Source: an uncultured Porphyromonadaceae bacterium (GTDB taxonomy: Bacteria; Bacteroidota; Bacteroidia; Bacteroidales; Muribaculaceae). Taken from it: a DNA stretch of 29,380 nt. Positions 14,516-24,606 of the stretch are shown here, one piece after another (within the stretch, counting starts at the first letter, position 1; each line of letters starts with the position of its first letter). Under the pieces are notes generated by a model. The model had not been told where the DNA came from. It ran no database searches and saw nothing but the letters and a program-made list of their open reading frames with translations. The translations under genes were made by a program, and so were the position numbers. The stretch spans positions 1-29,380 of the forward strand of contig UQKE01000027.1 of NCBI GenBank assembly GCA_900541555.1, read 5' to 3'.

Positions 14516-15613
14516 TCAGTGACGCTTGTTTCGGCTCAATTCGAAAATCTTGTCGACAATGGCGCCTGCCGCGTTCCGGAGCGCCATTTTTTTAATATTC
14601 TCCGACAGCGAGTGCAATCTTGCATCGTCTTTCAACAACGCAAGCGCCGTAGGCATCAAATCCTTTCCGGCTTCGGCATCGGCCACCATCACTGCCGCCG
14701 AACGCTCGACAAGCGACATGGCGTTTTTCGTCTGATGATCCTCCGCGACATTGGGCGACGGCACAAGCAACGCCGCTTTCCCAAGCAATTGCAACTCCGA
14801 AATGGCACTTGCTCCTGCCCGCGACACCACAAGGTCGGAAGCGCGATAGGCTTCGTCCATATTTGTGATAAACATTGTTTTCACGACATTTGGCGGAGTC
14901 GAATCCTCGTCTTTATAAGCCTTTCCCGTTTGCCAAATGACTTGAACGTCCGATCCTGCAATTTCCGAAAGCGCCGCTTTCACGCAGTTATTGAGCGTGC
15001 GCGCTCCAAGGCTGCCTCCCACCACAAGCAACGTGCGACGGTCCGGATCAAGCCCGAATTTTCTTCGCGCCTCTTGCGGCGACAATGCGCATTCAAGGAT
15101 ATTTTGCCTCACGGGATTGCCCGTAAGCATAATTTTATCGGCAGGGAAATACCGTTCCATTCCCTCGTATGCCACGCAAATGGCATCCGCCTTGCGCGCA
15201 AGCAACTTGTTGGTCACTCCGGCATAAGAATTTTGCTCTTGTATAAGGGTCGGGATTCCTCGCTTTTGCGCTTCTTTCAGCATCGGGCCGCTGGCATATC
15301 CGCCCACGCCCACCGCAATATCCGGACGAAAATCACGCAATATCCTTTTCGCCATCTGCATGCTTTTCCACAAACGGAAAAGCACCTTGAAATTGCGCAA
15401 TAAATTATGCCTGTCGAAACCGCTCACGGGCAGTCCGACTATTTTATATCCGGCCGCCGGCACTTTTTCCATTTCCATGCGATTTTCCGCACCGACAAAA
15501 AGAATATCGGCATCAGGGCAACGCCGCCTTATTTCGCCGGCAATGGAAAGCGCGGGGAAAATATGCCCTCCCGTGCCTCCGCCGCTGATTAACACTCTCG
15601 GTTTCTCGCTCAT
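14516..15613 (-). CDS. murG: UDP-GlcNAc:lipid I N-acetylglucosaminyltransferase
   Basis: A peripheral membrane GT28-family glycosyltransferase of 365 aa that converts lipid I to lipid II on the inner leaflet. Visible are ISGGGTGGHIFPALSIA from residue 9 (donor and lipid-binding G loop), VGVGGYASGP near 97, QEQNSYAG near 120, VVGGSLGARTLN near 185, and SRAGASAISELQLLGKAAL near 265 for UDP-GlcNAc binding. I start at the ATG at 15613, preceded by GGAAAAGGAAAAGAC. The frame is open to 15667, but those residues overlap ftsW and are not family-like. Gaps are 19 bases to ftsW and one base to murC. Confidence 0.97.
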   Translation of the reverse strand: MSEKPRVLISGGGTGGHIFPALSIAGEIRRRCPDADILFVGAENRMEMEKVPAAGYKIVGLPVSGFDRHNLLRNFKVLFRLWKSMQMAKRILRDFRPDIAVGVGGYASGPMLKEAQKRGIPTLIQEQNSYAGVTNKLLARKADAICVAYEGMERYFPADKIMLTGNPVRQNILECALSPQEARRKFGLDPDRRTLLVVGGSLGARTLNNCVKAALSEIAGSDVQVIWQTGKAYKDEDSTPPNVVKTMFITNMDEAYRASDLVVSRAGASAISELQLLGKAALLVPSPNVAEDHQTKNAMSLVERSAAVMVADAEAGKDLMPTALALLKDDARLHSLSENIKKMALRNAAGAIVDKIFELSRNKRH

Positions 15614-15632
15614 GTCTTTTCCTTTTCCTATT

Positions 15633-16955
15633 TTATTCAAACTCCTGCTTTGTCGGGTTGGCCGCACGCATCATCTCCGGCAAAGCTTCTTTTTCTTTAT
15701 TTATCTCTTTCGCCACATTCGTCTGCACTGCCGAACGGCTGACGCTCAACATCACCCCGAATGCCAAACACGTAATCCAAATCGACGTTCCGCCTTTCGA
15801 TATGAGCGGAAGCGGTTGTCCCGAAACGGGAAACACTCCTGTGGTAATGGCCATGTGGAAATAGGCTTGCAGCGAAACCATCACAGCCATGCCCATCACC
15901 AAAAACGCAGGATAAGCCCGCGAACATTTTCTGGCAATGTTTCCGGCCCGTATCAGCAAGCCGAAATACAAAAGAATCAAAAAGACGCCTCCCACAAGGC
16001 CCGTATCTTCGACTATGATAGAAAACACATAATCCGTATTTGCCAATGGCAACCGGCTGGTTTCGCGCGAATTGCCGGGAATTTTGCCTATAATTCCCCC
16101 ATTTGCCTGCGCCATATAGGAATACATTTCCTGATCGTTCTTGTCCTCGCCGGCAGTCACAATCGGGAGCTTATACAATGGAGGCCCGTAGAAGCGTTCC
16201 GCATACCGGTCAATCCGCGCCGACCATGTGTCATTGCGCAACGCGCCTTTTTCCTCGACTTGCGTTTGCTTGTCCTCTTCTTTCAAATCGGCAAGCGACC
16301 GGCTTTCGATCCATCCTTTTATCATGAGGAAAGCCAATCCTACCAACAAATACACGCCTACTATCTTCACCAATTTGCTCGTTTTCGTGCCGCCAATGAT
16401 GAGCAAAGCGAAACTAATCGCCATGAATAAAATCGTATTCGTCATGCCTTGCATCAGCAGCAAGCCGCCGAACATTGTCACAATGCCGGCACACCAATAA
16501 AGACCTTTGTCCTTCACCGTCCCTTCCCGCTTGTCGATGAAAAGGGCAAGGATATAGGACAATGTAAAAACGACGGCAATTTTTGCCAATTCAGACGCAT
16601 GGACAGGAATCCCGAATATTGAAATCGAACGTTGCGCATCGTTGATCGTATTTCCTAAAAACAAAGTCAGGGCAAGGACGACAACCGCACCGACGCTAAG
16701 CACCATCGACGGAAATATCATTCGGATATAATTGATTCGAGACACGACAATCATAATGGCCACGCCAACCGTCAGAAGCACAATATGTCTCAATATCGGA
16801 GAAAAGATGCTTCCGGTCATGGCTACTTCGCGGCTCGACGCGCTATATGCCTCGATTATCGACACTATGCACAGCGTTATGAAGATACCGAGAATGTAGG
16901 TGTCGGGCTTGCCTGTCGTCGATTTGTCTGTATTTGCCAAATTTGTTTCCGCCAT
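15633..16955 (-). CDS. ftsW: Septal peptidoglycan polymerase FtsW (SEDS family)
   Basis: A multi-pass membrane protein of 440 aa with about ten hydrophobic segments that polymerises lipid II at the septum together with FtsI. The large loop before the seventh or so segment contains LPLANTDYVFSIIVEDTG. It corresponds to the H-T-D-F-I-F-A motif of the SEDS family: the aspartate is kept and the usual His is Asn. Near the end, VSGQPLPLISKGGTSIW matches the conserved P-x-x-G-x-x-L-P-x-x-S-x-G-G motif. A charged loop (about 230-250) is longer than in many homologues. Its position between murD and murG fits FtsW rather than RodA. Confidence 0.95.
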   Translation of the reverse strand: MAETNLANTDKSTTGKPDTYILGIFITLCIVSIIEAYSASSREVAMTGSIFSPILRHIVLLTVGVAIMIVVSRINYIRMIFPSMVLSVGAVVVLALTLFLGNTINDAQRSISIFGIPVHASELAKIAVVFTLSYILALFIDKREGTVKDKGLYWCAGIVTMFGGLLLMQGMTNTILFMAISFALLIIGGTKTSKLVKIVGVYLLVGLAFLMIKGWIESRSLADLKEEDKQTQVEEKGALRNDTWSARIDRYAERFYGPPLYKLPIVTAGEDKNDQEMYSYMAQANGGIIGKIPGNSRETSRLPLANTDYVFSIIVEDTGLVGGVFLILLYFGLLIRAGNIARKCSRAYPAFLVMGMAVMVSLQAYFHMAITTGVFPVSGQPLPLISKGGTSIWITCLAFGVMLSVSRSAVQTNVAKEINKEKEALPEMMRAANPTKQEFE

Positions 16956-16964
16956 AAGAATGCC

Positions 16965-18311
16965 CTATCCTTTTAATTTCCTAACTTGTTCCTTGAATTG
17001 CCGTCCTCTGTCTTCGTAGCTTTTGAAAAGGTCGAAACTTGCACAACATGGCGACAGCAACACCGTGTCTCCCTGCTTGGCTATTCGCGCGCATTCTTTC
17101 ACGGCTTCTTCAATGCTATGCGTGTCGGCCACGACCGGAACTTTGCCTGCAAAAAAGCGCTTGATTTTTTCATTGTCTTTGCCCATGCACACAATCGCAG
17201 ACACTTTTTCTGTCACGAATTTTTCAATTTCCGAATAATCGTTGCCTTTGTCTTTTCCCCCAAGAATGAGCACGACGGGTGTCGTCATGCTTTCAAGGGC
17301 ATACCAACAAGAGTTGACATTCGTGGCTTTCGAATCGTTGACGTAACGAACGCCGCCGATTGTATCCACGTATTCCAACCGATGTTCCACCGCTTCAAAA
17401 TCGGAAAGCGCTTTGCGAATCACATCTTTTTTTATGTCGAGCAACGATGCAGAAAGTCCCGCTGCCATGGAATTGTAGAGATTGTGAAGGCCATGGAGCG
17501 ACAACTCATCCACCGACATTTCAAAATCGGCATGTCCTTCCGCGTTGAAATGAAGCGTTTCCCCATCCTTGTAGGCGCAAGCCCCGTCCTCCGGCTTGTC
17601 GGAAAAAGGCAACATGCGCGCTTCCACGCGGATATGATGCAATTGCTCCGCGATGACAGGGTCGTCTTCCCAATAGATGAAAGCATCGTCTTTCGTTTGA
17701 TTTTGCAGAATCCGGAATTTTGCATTCACATAGTTCTGCATCTGATGGTCGTAACGGTCGAGATGGTCCGGCGTGATATTCAAAATCACAGCGATGTTAG
17801 CCTTGAAGTCATACATGTTGTCGAGTTGGAAACTGCTCAACTCCACGACATACACATCGTGCTTCTCCGTAGCCACCTGCAACGCAAGGCTCGACCCCAC
17901 ATTGCCGGCAAGACCTACGTTGAGGCCCGCATCCTTCAAAATGTGATAGGTGAGCATTGATGTTGTCGTCTTGCCGTTGCTACCGGTGATGCAAACCATT
18001 TTCGCATCCGTATAGCGACCGGCCAATTCAATTTCAGAAATGACGGGAATGCTTTTCGATTTTATTTTCTGCATAATCGGCGCCGACTCCGGAATCCCCG
18101 GGCTTTTCACCACTTCGTCGGCATCTAAAATCTTTGATTCCGTATGCCCGTTTTCTTCCCAAGAAATACCGTATTCATTGAGAAGCTGCTTATATTTTTC
18201 TTTGATTGGCCCCGAATCGGAAAGCCAAACATCCATGCCTTTCGTTTTTGCGAGAACTGCGGCTCCGGCTCCGCTTTCGCCGCCCCCAAGCACTGCTATT
18301 TTCCGAGACAT
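16965..18311 (-). CDS. murD: UDP-N-acetylmuramoylalanine--D-glutamate ligase
   Basis: A Mur ligase of 448 aa that adds D-glutamate to UDP-MurNAc-L-Ala. The N-terminal domain begins MSRKIAVLGGGESGAGAA. The central domain has CITGSNGKTTTSML near 107-120, and a later VNDSKATN is the MurD-type signature near 305. I chose the ATG at 18311: it shares one base with the mraY stop (TAATG), and the family-like sequence begins there. The frame is open 19 codons further upstream, inside mraY. It ends nine bases before ftsW. Confidence 0.97.
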   Translation of the reverse strand: MSRKIAVLGGGESGAGAAVLAKTKGMDVWLSDSGPIKEKYKQLLNEYGISWEENGHTESKILDADEVVKSPGIPESAPIMQKIKSKSIPVISEIELAGRYTDAKMVCITGSNGKTTTSMLTYHILKDAGLNVGLAGNVGSSLALQVATEKHDVYVVELSSFQLDNMYDFKANIAVILNITPDHLDRYDHQMQNYVNAKFRILQNQTKDDAFIYWEDDPVIAEQLHHIRVEARMLPFSDKPEDGACAYKDGETLHFNAEGHADFEMSVDELSLHGLHNLYNSMAAGLSASLLDIKKDVIRKALSDFEAVEHRLEYVDTIGGVRYVNDSKATNVNSCWYALESMTTPVVLILGGKDKGNDYSEIEKFVTEKVSAIVCMGKDNEKIKRFFAGKVPVVADTHSIEEAVKECARIAKQGDTVLLSPCCASFDLFKSYEDRGRQFKEQVRKLKG

Positions 18312-19573
18312 TATCGTATTTTTAAAGTTATAAACGTCAAAATTGCCAAGAATATGCCGATAATCCAAAAACGCACTGTTATTTTGGATTCAGGCACAGG
18401 ATTCGCCGGATGATTCCAAACGACATCCGCCCCCTGTCCGCCTTGCTTTTGAAAATGGTGGTGAAGCGGGGCCATTTTAAACACGCGCCGCCCGACACCT
18501 GTTTTCTTTTTCGTATATTTGAAATAAGCGGTCTGGATGATCACCGACAAATTTTCCACCAAAAAGATTCCGCAAAGAATCGGAATCAGCAACTCCTTCC
18601 GAATCAAAATCGAAAACACCGCAATGATTCCTCCGAGCGTAAGGCTGCCCGTATCGCCCATAAACACCTGCGCCGGATAGGCATTATACCAAAGGAATCC
18701 CACCAAAGCGCCGATAAAGGCTGCTGCATAAACCATCAGTTCGCCGCTGCCCGGAATATACATGATGTTCAAATAGGAAGAATAAATGATATTGCCGCCA
18801 AGATAACACATGATTGCAAGCGCCACGCCGATAATGGCCGAAGTGCCTGTCGCCAATCCGTCCAACCCATCGGTCAGATTCGCGCCATTCGAAACGGCAG
18901 CCACCACAAATATTGTCACCAATATGAACAGTATCCATCCTCCCGTCTCCGCCTTGTCGCCCATCCATTGCGTGAACCATGCGTAATTCATGTTGTTTCC
19001 CTTCACAAACGGGATTGTGGTGATCGGCTGTTTTTCTTCTTCCGACTTATAGGTCACTTCGATTTGGCTGTTGTCGGCACTGCGCGTTTCTATGTTCTCG
19101 CGCACCACGATGTCGGGACTCAAATACATTGTCACCCCGACAATCAGCCCGACGCCCACTTGCCCCACGATTTTGAATTTGCCTTTCAATCCGTCTTTGT
19201 TGTGGCGGGCAAGCTTCATGTAGTCGTCAAGAAAACCCAACAAGCCAAACAGCAATGTCGACACGATCATCAACACCATGTACACGTTGGAAAAATCGCC
19301 CAACAAAATGCACGGCACAAGAATGGATATGATAATGATGATGCCGCCCATCGTAGGCGTTCCCGTTTTGCTCATCTGCCCTTCAAGCCCGAGATTGCGC
19401 ACGATTTCCCCAACTTGCATCAATTGGAGGCGATCGATGATCCGCCGCCCGATGACGGTTGCAATGAATATGGAAAGTATCAATGCCGCCGCCGAGCGGA
19501 ATGTCAGATAGCCGAACAATCGAGCGCCCGGAACATTGAATTCGTTTAAGTAGTCAAATAAATGGTATAGCAT
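18311..19573 (-). CDS. mraY: Phospho-N-acetylmuramoyl-pentapeptide transferase
   Basis: An integral membrane enzyme of 420 aa that transfers phospho-MurNAc-pentapeptide to undecaprenyl phosphate, giving lipid I. Catalytic motifs are visible: DD at 116-117, NLTDGLDGLATG from 232, FMGDTGSL from 304, and the HHH signature at 371-373. It is about 60 residues longer than the typical 360. Most of the excess is a polar segment at about 155-200 between two membrane helices, which many Bacteroidetes MraY proteins also appear to have. The stop overlaps the murD start. murE ends nine bases upstream. Confidence 0.97.
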   Translation of the reverse strand: MLYHLFDYLNEFNVPGARLFGYLTFRSAAALILSIFIATVIGRRIIDRLQLMQVGEIVRNLGLEGQMSKTGTPTMGGIIIIISILVPCILLGDFSNVYMVLMIVSTLLFGLLGFLDDYMKLARHNKDGLKGKFKIVGQVGVGLIVGVTMYLSPDIVVRENIETRSADNSQIEVTYKSEEEKQPITTIPFVKGNNMNYAWFTQWMGDKAETGGWILFILVTIFVVAAVSNGANLTDGLDGLATGTSAIIGVALAIMCYLGGNIIYSSYLNIMYIPGSGELMVYAAAFIGALVGFLWYNAYPAQVFMGDTGSLTLGGIIAVFSILIRKELLIPILCGIFLVENLSVIIQTAYFKYTKKKTGVGRRVFKMAPLHHHFQKQGGQGADVVWNHPANPVPESKITVRFWIIGIFLAILTFITLKIR

Positions 19574-19582
19574 TCCTCAATC

Positions 19583-21049
19583 TTATTTTTCTTCTGAAAA
19601 TATTTCTTGAATAATCTCCCTGTCGTCGAAATGATGCTTCACTCCGTTGACTTCTTGATAGGTCTCGTGCCCTTTTCCGGCCACAAGAACCACGTCGTTT
19701 TTTTGAGCGAATTGCGTCGCCGCGCGAATGGCTTCCCGGCGGTCGGCAATGCAGAGCGCATGGCGGCGCGCCTCTCCATCGAGTCCGGCAGCCATGTCTT
19801 TCAAAATATCGTCGGGATTTTCAAAGCGCGGATTGTCGGACGTAAGGATCAATTTGTCGCTCAATCGCGCTGCCTCTTTCGCCATCATCGGCCGCTTGCC
19901 TTTGTCGCGATTTCCGCCGGCGCCAACGACCGTAATGATTTTTCCTGTCGCTCCGACAACATCACGAATGGCATTGAGCACATTGACAAGCGCATCGGGC
20001 GTATGGGCATAATCGACCACGGCCGTGTAGCCGCGTGGCGATTCAAACGTTTGGAAACGTCCGGCCACCGGTATCAGCCGGCTCATGTCGACGAGCAACC
20101 GTTCTTCGTCGAAGCCCAAAAGCCGCGCAGCGCCATAAACTGCCAATAGATTGTAGGCATTGAATCGCCCCGTGAAAAGCACTTCCACCTGATGCCTGCC
20201 GATTTCCAAAAGCGTGCCATTCAAACGGCTCTCCACAATCTTGCAACGAAAATCGGCTTGCGCCCGCAAAGAATAAGTGTATTTCGAGGCTTTCGTATTT
20301 TGAAGCATGAATTGCCCTGCCTTGTCGTCGGCATTGACAAGCGCAAATGCGTCGGGAGGGAGCAAATCGAAAAATCTTTTCTTCGCCCGCATATAGGCAT
20401 CCACCGTCTTGTGGTAATCGAGATGGTCGCGAGTCAGGTTGGTGAATATGCCGCCGGCAAACCGCAATCCGTCGATACGGCATTGGTCGGCAGCATGGGA
20501 ACTCACTTCCATAAACGCATATTTACAACCGGCATCGACCATTTCGCGCATCAATCGGTTGAGCGTCAGCTGGTCGGGCGTCGTTTGCGTGGCCGGCGAC
20601 GGGCGATCGTCCACATAGTTGCACACCGTCGAAAACAATCCCGCCTTAAATCCTGCCAATCGCGCTGTTTCGTACAGCAATGTCGCTGTCGTCGTCTTTC
20701 CATTCGTGCCCGTCACGCCGACCAATTTCAACTGCTCGGAAGGACGGCCGTACCATTCCGATGCAATATGCCCCAAGGCCGATGCGGACGATGCCACTTG
20801 CACGTATGCGACACCCGCACGCCGATTCTCCGGCAAATGTTCGCAAACCACTGCCGCCGCGCCCGCCTCGACAACGGCTTCGATATATTTATGCCCGTCG
20901 GTCGTCACTCCGGGAACGGCAACAAACAAGTCCCCTTGCTTCACCTTTCGCGAATCGCATTCCACTCCGGTTATTTCCACGTCAGCATTGCCTTCTATGG
21001 CAATCGGGCGAACCGACGACAACAGACGATTTAAAGTTATGCTCATCAT
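19583..21049 (-). CDS. murE: UDP-MurNAc-tripeptide synthetase, meso-diaminopimelate type
   Basis: A Mur ligase of 488 aa that adds the third residue of the stem peptide. The ATPase motif is GTNGKTT at 114-120. DYAHTPDAL near 346 is conserved in MurE. DNPR at 405-408 is the motif that marks the meso-diaminopimelate-adding enzymes; lysine-adding enzymes have a different sequence there. The start is one of two adjacent ATG codons (21049 or 21046), three bases after ftsI ends. murF, which would follow in the pathway, is not in this cluster. Confidence 0.96.
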   Translation of the reverse strand: MMSITLNRLLSSVRPIAIEGNADVEITGVECDSRKVKQGDLFVAVPGVTTDGHKYIEAVVEAGAAAVVCEHLPENRRAGVAYVQVASSASALGHIASEWYGRPSEQLKLVGVTGTNGKTTTATLLYETARLAGFKAGLFSTVCNYVDDRPSPATQTTPDQLTLNRLMREMVDAGCKYAFMEVSSHAADQCRIDGLRFAGGIFTNLTRDHLDYHKTVDAYMRAKKRFFDLLPPDAFALVNADDKAGQFMLQNTKASKYTYSLRAQADFRCKIVESRLNGTLLEIGRHQVEVLFTGRFNAYNLLAVYGAARLLGFDEERLLVDMSRLIPVAGRFQTFESPRGYTAVVDYAHTPDALVNVLNAIRDVVGATGKIITVVGAGGNRDKGKRPMMAKEAARLSDKLILTSDNPRFENPDDILKDMAAGLDGEARRHALCIADRREAIRAATQFAQKNDVVLVAGKGHETYQEVNGVKHHFDDREIIQEIFSEEK

Positions 21050-21052
21050 ACG

Positions 21053-23221
21053 TTATATATCACTTGATAATTGCAATGTTGCTTTTTCATTTTTCCTGAT
21101 GACGGAACCTGCTTTGGGCACCTGTCCCACGACATGTCCGGCACCTTTCACTTCCACTACGCGCAGTCCGGCTCGTTCCAATGTGGCAACAGCTTCGCGC
21201 AAGCCCATTCCCGCCACCGACGGCACTGTTCCCTCCGCCGTGTCGCGTTGCTTGTAGCGCTCATAGCCGGAAAGTCCCAAACTCTTGACAATCGCATCGA
21301 TTTGTTCCGACGGCATCCTTGTCAAAATCGCTTTTTCTCCGCTATTGTCCTTTTCTGTACGATAATCCGACTTGTTGCCCAACATTCCGCGAGCATACAT
21401 TTTCAATGCCACGTTCATCACCACCTTGCCGCTGCAATACTGCGGGCCGCGAACTGTTCGCGTCCCGTTGCATACCACGATGCAGGAATATTGCGGCTTT
21501 TCGTATGGGAAAAATCCGCAAAACGTGAGCCGCAATCGGGTGCTATAACCTTTTCCCGGCACAAAAATTCTGGACGAGCCTGTTTTCCCTGCAAGCGTGA
21601 CAAAATTATTTTGAAGCAATGGCGCTGTCGGAACTTTTTTCTTCTTGCTCCAAACAACATCTTTCATCATGGCACGAATTTCTTTTGCCGTCTCCTCGCT
21701 GCAAATGCGTTCACGCACGTAGTCTACCGGTATGGAGCGATAGAGCGAGTCGTTGCGATACCATTCGCTGACAAGGCGCGGACGCACAAACCGCCCGCCG
21801 TTGGCAATGGCGTTGATAAGACCGAGCATGTGGATCGGCGGTATCTGCACTGCATACCCATAGCAGCAACGGGAAAGATTGATGCGCCATTCGTTGCGAA
21901 ATTTCTTGTCGGGAGACCCCAATTCCTGTATCACCGGCTTGGATTCCCCTGCCAATCCTATATTCAACTTGTCGAAAAAGCCAATGTCCTCCAATCGTTT
22001 GCGAAACTCCCACGGATGCTTGTCGAATGCTTTTGTTATTATTTTCGCTGTCCCGACGTTGCTCGAACCGGCAAGGACATCGACAACGGTCGGATATGTT
22101 CCAATATAATGGTCGTCGGTAATAGGCCGTGCGCCGGCATAGTCCCAAACCGCCTGCAATTTCCCATATCTGTTCTTGACCGGAAGCTCGACCACCGTGG
22201 AAGGCTCGGCATATCCGTCTTCAAGGGCTATCATCAAAGAAATCGGCTTCATCACAGAGCCAAGCTCCCACGACAGCAACGCATTGTTGACCGACTCGAC
22301 ATAGTCCTGCGACGATTCGTTCCACGACAAATTGGAAATCGCCTTGATATCGCCCGTCGACACTTCCATCAACACTGCCGTTGCCCAATCGGGCTTTGTC
22401 TCGTTGCAAATGGCATATAGCTCGTTTTCCACAATGTCCTGCAATCTCACGTCGATTGTCGTCTTGATGTCAAAGCCGCGCACCGGCGCCACTTCCTCCC
22501 AGTCGCGAATGCCGTTGGCGAATTGTTCCTTCTTACTTTTCCCATATTCGCCGAAAAGCAACGAGTCGAGCGCCATTTCCAATCCGGAACTACCATGCCA
22601 GCTTCCGTCTTCATGTTCCACAATATTTCCAATGCTTCGATAAGCCATTTTTCCATAAGGCTTCATGCGCTTCTCCCGCAAAGTCTTTGACAGCGAAACT
22701 TTTCTATGGCCTTTCAGTTCTTTCGCGAAATATGGCAGTTTGATCAGTCGGTTCCATTCCGAGTCTGTCATTTCTTGCGCAATCAAAAAGGCGCGCGTGC
22801 GTTTTTCCGACGGCTTGGCAAGCTCCCTATTGAAATCGTCCATCCATTGTTTGGACGTTTTTCCCTCCTTCATGACCGACAAGCTGTCGCACAGAGCCGG
22901 CAATGCCGCCCGAAATTCGTCTTCGTCAAATATTGTGGACCGAAAATCCAATCGCACTTCATAAAAATGCACATTCACAGCAAGCCACGAACCGTCGGCA
23001 GCAAGAATATTGCCTCGTTCGGGCAACAAATCATTTTGTATTGTCAGCAGCGAATCCGCTTTCAAGTTCCACTCCTTGGCGTCGACGACAGTCGTTCGAA
23101 ACAAACGGCCGACAATGATCAAAGCAAATGCCGCTATCAGGACGAATATCAACCTGTAACGGCTCATTATGCTTTCATGTATGCGACTTTTTTTATTCTT
23201 CTCTTTCGCCATTTTCTTCAT
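21053..23221 (-). CDS. ftsI: Septal transpeptidase FtsI (class B PBP) with PASTA domain
   Basis: A 722-aa class B penicillin-binding protein that crosslinks septal peptidoglycan in complex with FtsW. One membrane anchor lies at about 23-38. The PBP dimerisation domain begins with LLPERGNILAADG near 65. The transpeptidase motifs are SVMK at 322-325, SSN at 386-388 and KTG at 546-548. A single C-terminal PASTA domain starts at VPSVAGMGLREAV near 663 and runs to the end. It overlaps the ftsL-like gene by 29 bases if the first ATG is used; a second ATG at 23212 is equally possible. murE starts three bases after its stop. Confidence 0.96.
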   Translation of the reverse strand: MKKMAKEKNKKSRIHESIMSRYRLIFVLIAAFALIIVGRLFRTTVVDAKEWNLKADSLLTIQNDLLPERGNILAADGSWLAVNVHFYEVRLDFRSTIFDEDEFRAALPALCDSLSVMKEGKTSKQWMDDFNRELAKPSEKRTRAFLIAQEMTDSEWNRLIKLPYFAKELKGHRKVSLSKTLREKRMKPYGKMAYRSIGNIVEHEDGSWHGSSGLEMALDSLLFGEYGKSKKEQFANGIRDWEEVAPVRGFDIKTTIDVRLQDIVENELYAICNETKPDWATAVLMEVSTGDIKAISNLSWNESSQDYVESVNNALLSWELGSVMKPISLMIALEDGYAEPSTVVELPVKNRYGKLQAVWDYAGARPITDDHYIGTYPTVVDVLAGSSNVGTAKIITKAFDKHPWEFRKRLEDIGFFDKLNIGLAGESKPVIQELGSPDKKFRNEWRINLSRCCYGYAVQIPPIHMLGLINAIANGGRFVRPRLVSEWYRNDSLYRSIPVDYVRERICSEETAKEIRAMMKDVVWSKKKKVPTAPLLQNNFVTLAGKTGSSRIFVPGKGYSTRLRLTFCGFFPYEKPQYSCIVVCNGTRTVRGPQYCSGKVVMNVALKMYARGMLGNKSDYRTEKDNSGEKAILTRMPSEQIDAIVKSLGLSGYERYKQRDTAEGTVPSVAGMGLREAVATLERAGLRVVEVKGAGHVVGQVPKAGSVIRKNEKATLQLSSDI

Positions 23222-23543
23222 CCAAATAATACGGAGGCTGCTCCACCTCTTTCAACCCAAGATGCAACGAATCCAGCAATTCGATCAATTCGCTTTCACG
23301 GATGCGATTGTTGTATTCGGCCGAAACTTTTATCATTTCAGTGTGCGCATTGGAAAGCTCTTCGCGAAGCGATATGATTTCGTCCAATTTCATTTGAACG
23401 CTGAATTTAAACGTGATGTAAATGAAAAACAACGACATTATAATGACCACAGCTATCGCATTTCGCTTGTATGTCGAAAGCGACAGCCAGCGGCCTTGGC
23501 GAAACCGCTTGAATGCGGAACTCTTTTTTTTACCTTCTCCCAT
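23193..23543 (-). CDS. FtsL-like cell division protein
   Basis: A 116-aa protein with a basic cytoplasmic N-terminus (about 1-27), a single membrane segment (about 28-45, AIAVVIIMSLFFIYITF) and a periplasmic heptad-like helix (about 52-95) with an acidic tail. The topology and size are those of FtsL, which pairs with a DivIC/FtsB partner in the FtsQLB complex. Bacteroidetes encode a divergent form at this place, between rsmH and ftsI. It is seven bases after rsmH and overlaps ftsI. Assignment rests on topology and position, since FtsL is poorly conserved. Confidence 0.85.
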   Translation of the reverse strand: MGEGKKKSSAFKRFRQGRWLSLSTYKRNAIAVVIIMSLFFIYITFKFSVQMKLDEIISLREELSNAHTEMIKVSAEYNNRIRESELIELLDSLHLGLKEVEQPPYYLDEENGEREE

Positions 23544-23550
23544 TTTCCAC

Positions 23551-24471
23551 CTACGCTTTCATTTTTCGAGCAATGCGCAACTTCGCGCTTCGGGCACGCG
23601 GATTCCGCGCAATTTCGTCGTCGGAAGGCACAATCACTTTATTGTTTACCAGCTCGAACGGCACGTGCGCCTTGCCAAAAAAGTCAGTTTCCACTTTCCC
23701 GTCCAAACGGCCGCTACGCATGTAGTTCTTCACCATGCGGTCTTCGACGCTGTGATATGAAATCACCGCCAACCGGCCGCCTTCCCGCAAGAGCTGCGTC
23801 GTTTGCACCAAAAATTCCGACAAGGCGTCGGTTTCGTGGTTCACCTCCATCCGCAAGGCTTGAAACACTTGCGCCAACTCTTTTTTCTCTTGCCGCGGAT
23901 TGACAAACGGCCGCGCCACTGCTGTCAAATCGGCTGCCGTCTTTATCTTTGTCGTCGCGCGAGTTTTCACGATGGCCGAAGCCAACCGACGGGCATTTTT
24001 CAAATCGCCATACAAGCGAAACAGCGTAGCAAGCTGCTCTTCGTCGTATTTGGCAACCACTTCATGCGCCGGAATGCCGCCGTCGCGATTCATCCGCATG
24101 TCGAGCATCCCTTCCCCGTAACGAAAGGAAAAACCACGAGCGGCATCGTCGAAATGGTGAAACGAGACACCCAAATCGGCAAGGATGCCGTCAACGCGCT
24201 CCACGCCGTAATAACGCAAAAAATTGCCTATATAGCGGAAATTCCCGTGGACAAACGTGAATCGCTCGTCGTCGATGCGATTTTCATAGGCATCCATGTC
24301 TTGATCGAACCCGAACAATCTGCCTTTCGGTCCAAGCCGCGACATGATGAGCCGCGAATGCCCTCCGCCGCCGAACGTGACATCGACATAAACCCCATCG
24401 GGATGTATGTCCAATCCGTCGATTGTTTCGGCTGCCAAGGCCGGAATATGATACACTTGCCCTTCCTCCAT
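23551..24471 (-). CDS. rsmH: 16S rRNA (cytosine1402-N4)-methyltransferase
   Basis: RsmH (MraW), 306 aa, methylates N4 of C1402 in the 16S rRNA P site using S-adenosylmethionine. VDVTFGGGGHSRLIM near 29-43 is the family's SAM-binding motif. The YGVERVDGILADLGVSFHH segment near 93 and the C-terminal VISYHSVEDRMVKN near 237 are also characteristic. Length is normal. It is the first gene of the dcw run. The usual upstream neighbour mraZ is missing; the next genes upstream are divergent. Confidence 0.97.
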   Translation of the reverse strand: MEEGQVYHIPALAAETIDGLDIHPDGVYVDVTFGGGGHSRLIMSRLGPKGRLFGFDQDMDAYENRIDDERFTFVHGNFRYIGNFLRYYGVERVDGILADLGVSFHHFDDAARGFSFRYGEGMLDMRMNRDGGIPAHEVVAKYDEEQLATLFRLYGDLKNARRLASAIVKTRATTKIKTAADLTAVARPFVNPRQEKKELAQVFQALRMEVNHETDALSEFLVQTTQLLREGGRLAVISYHSVEDRMVKNYMRSGRLDGKVETDFFGKAHVPFELVNNKVIVPSDDEIARNPRARSAKLRIARKMKA

Positions 24472-24515
24472 CCTTTCGTGCGCGATGCGTTCTGAATGCC
24501 TTTTTTAACAGGGTG

Positions 24516-24548
24516 TAAAGGTAGTCATTATTTGTCGAATACAGACAA
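24516..24548 (-). promoter_or_regulatory. Candidate promoter of the dcw operon
   Basis: On the minus strand, TTG (24548-24546) is followed after 22 bases by TACCTTTA (24523-24516), a seven-of-eight match to TAnnTTTG. The spacer is slightly long. It would start transcription about 40 bases before the rsmH ATG. It is the best candidate in the 182-base divergent gap. Confidence 0.4.
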
Positions 24549-24606
24549 CGTTGCAATCGCATTTTTTCTTCACGCGGCGACATTTCGCCAATTGCGTTTT
24601 TTTTCG

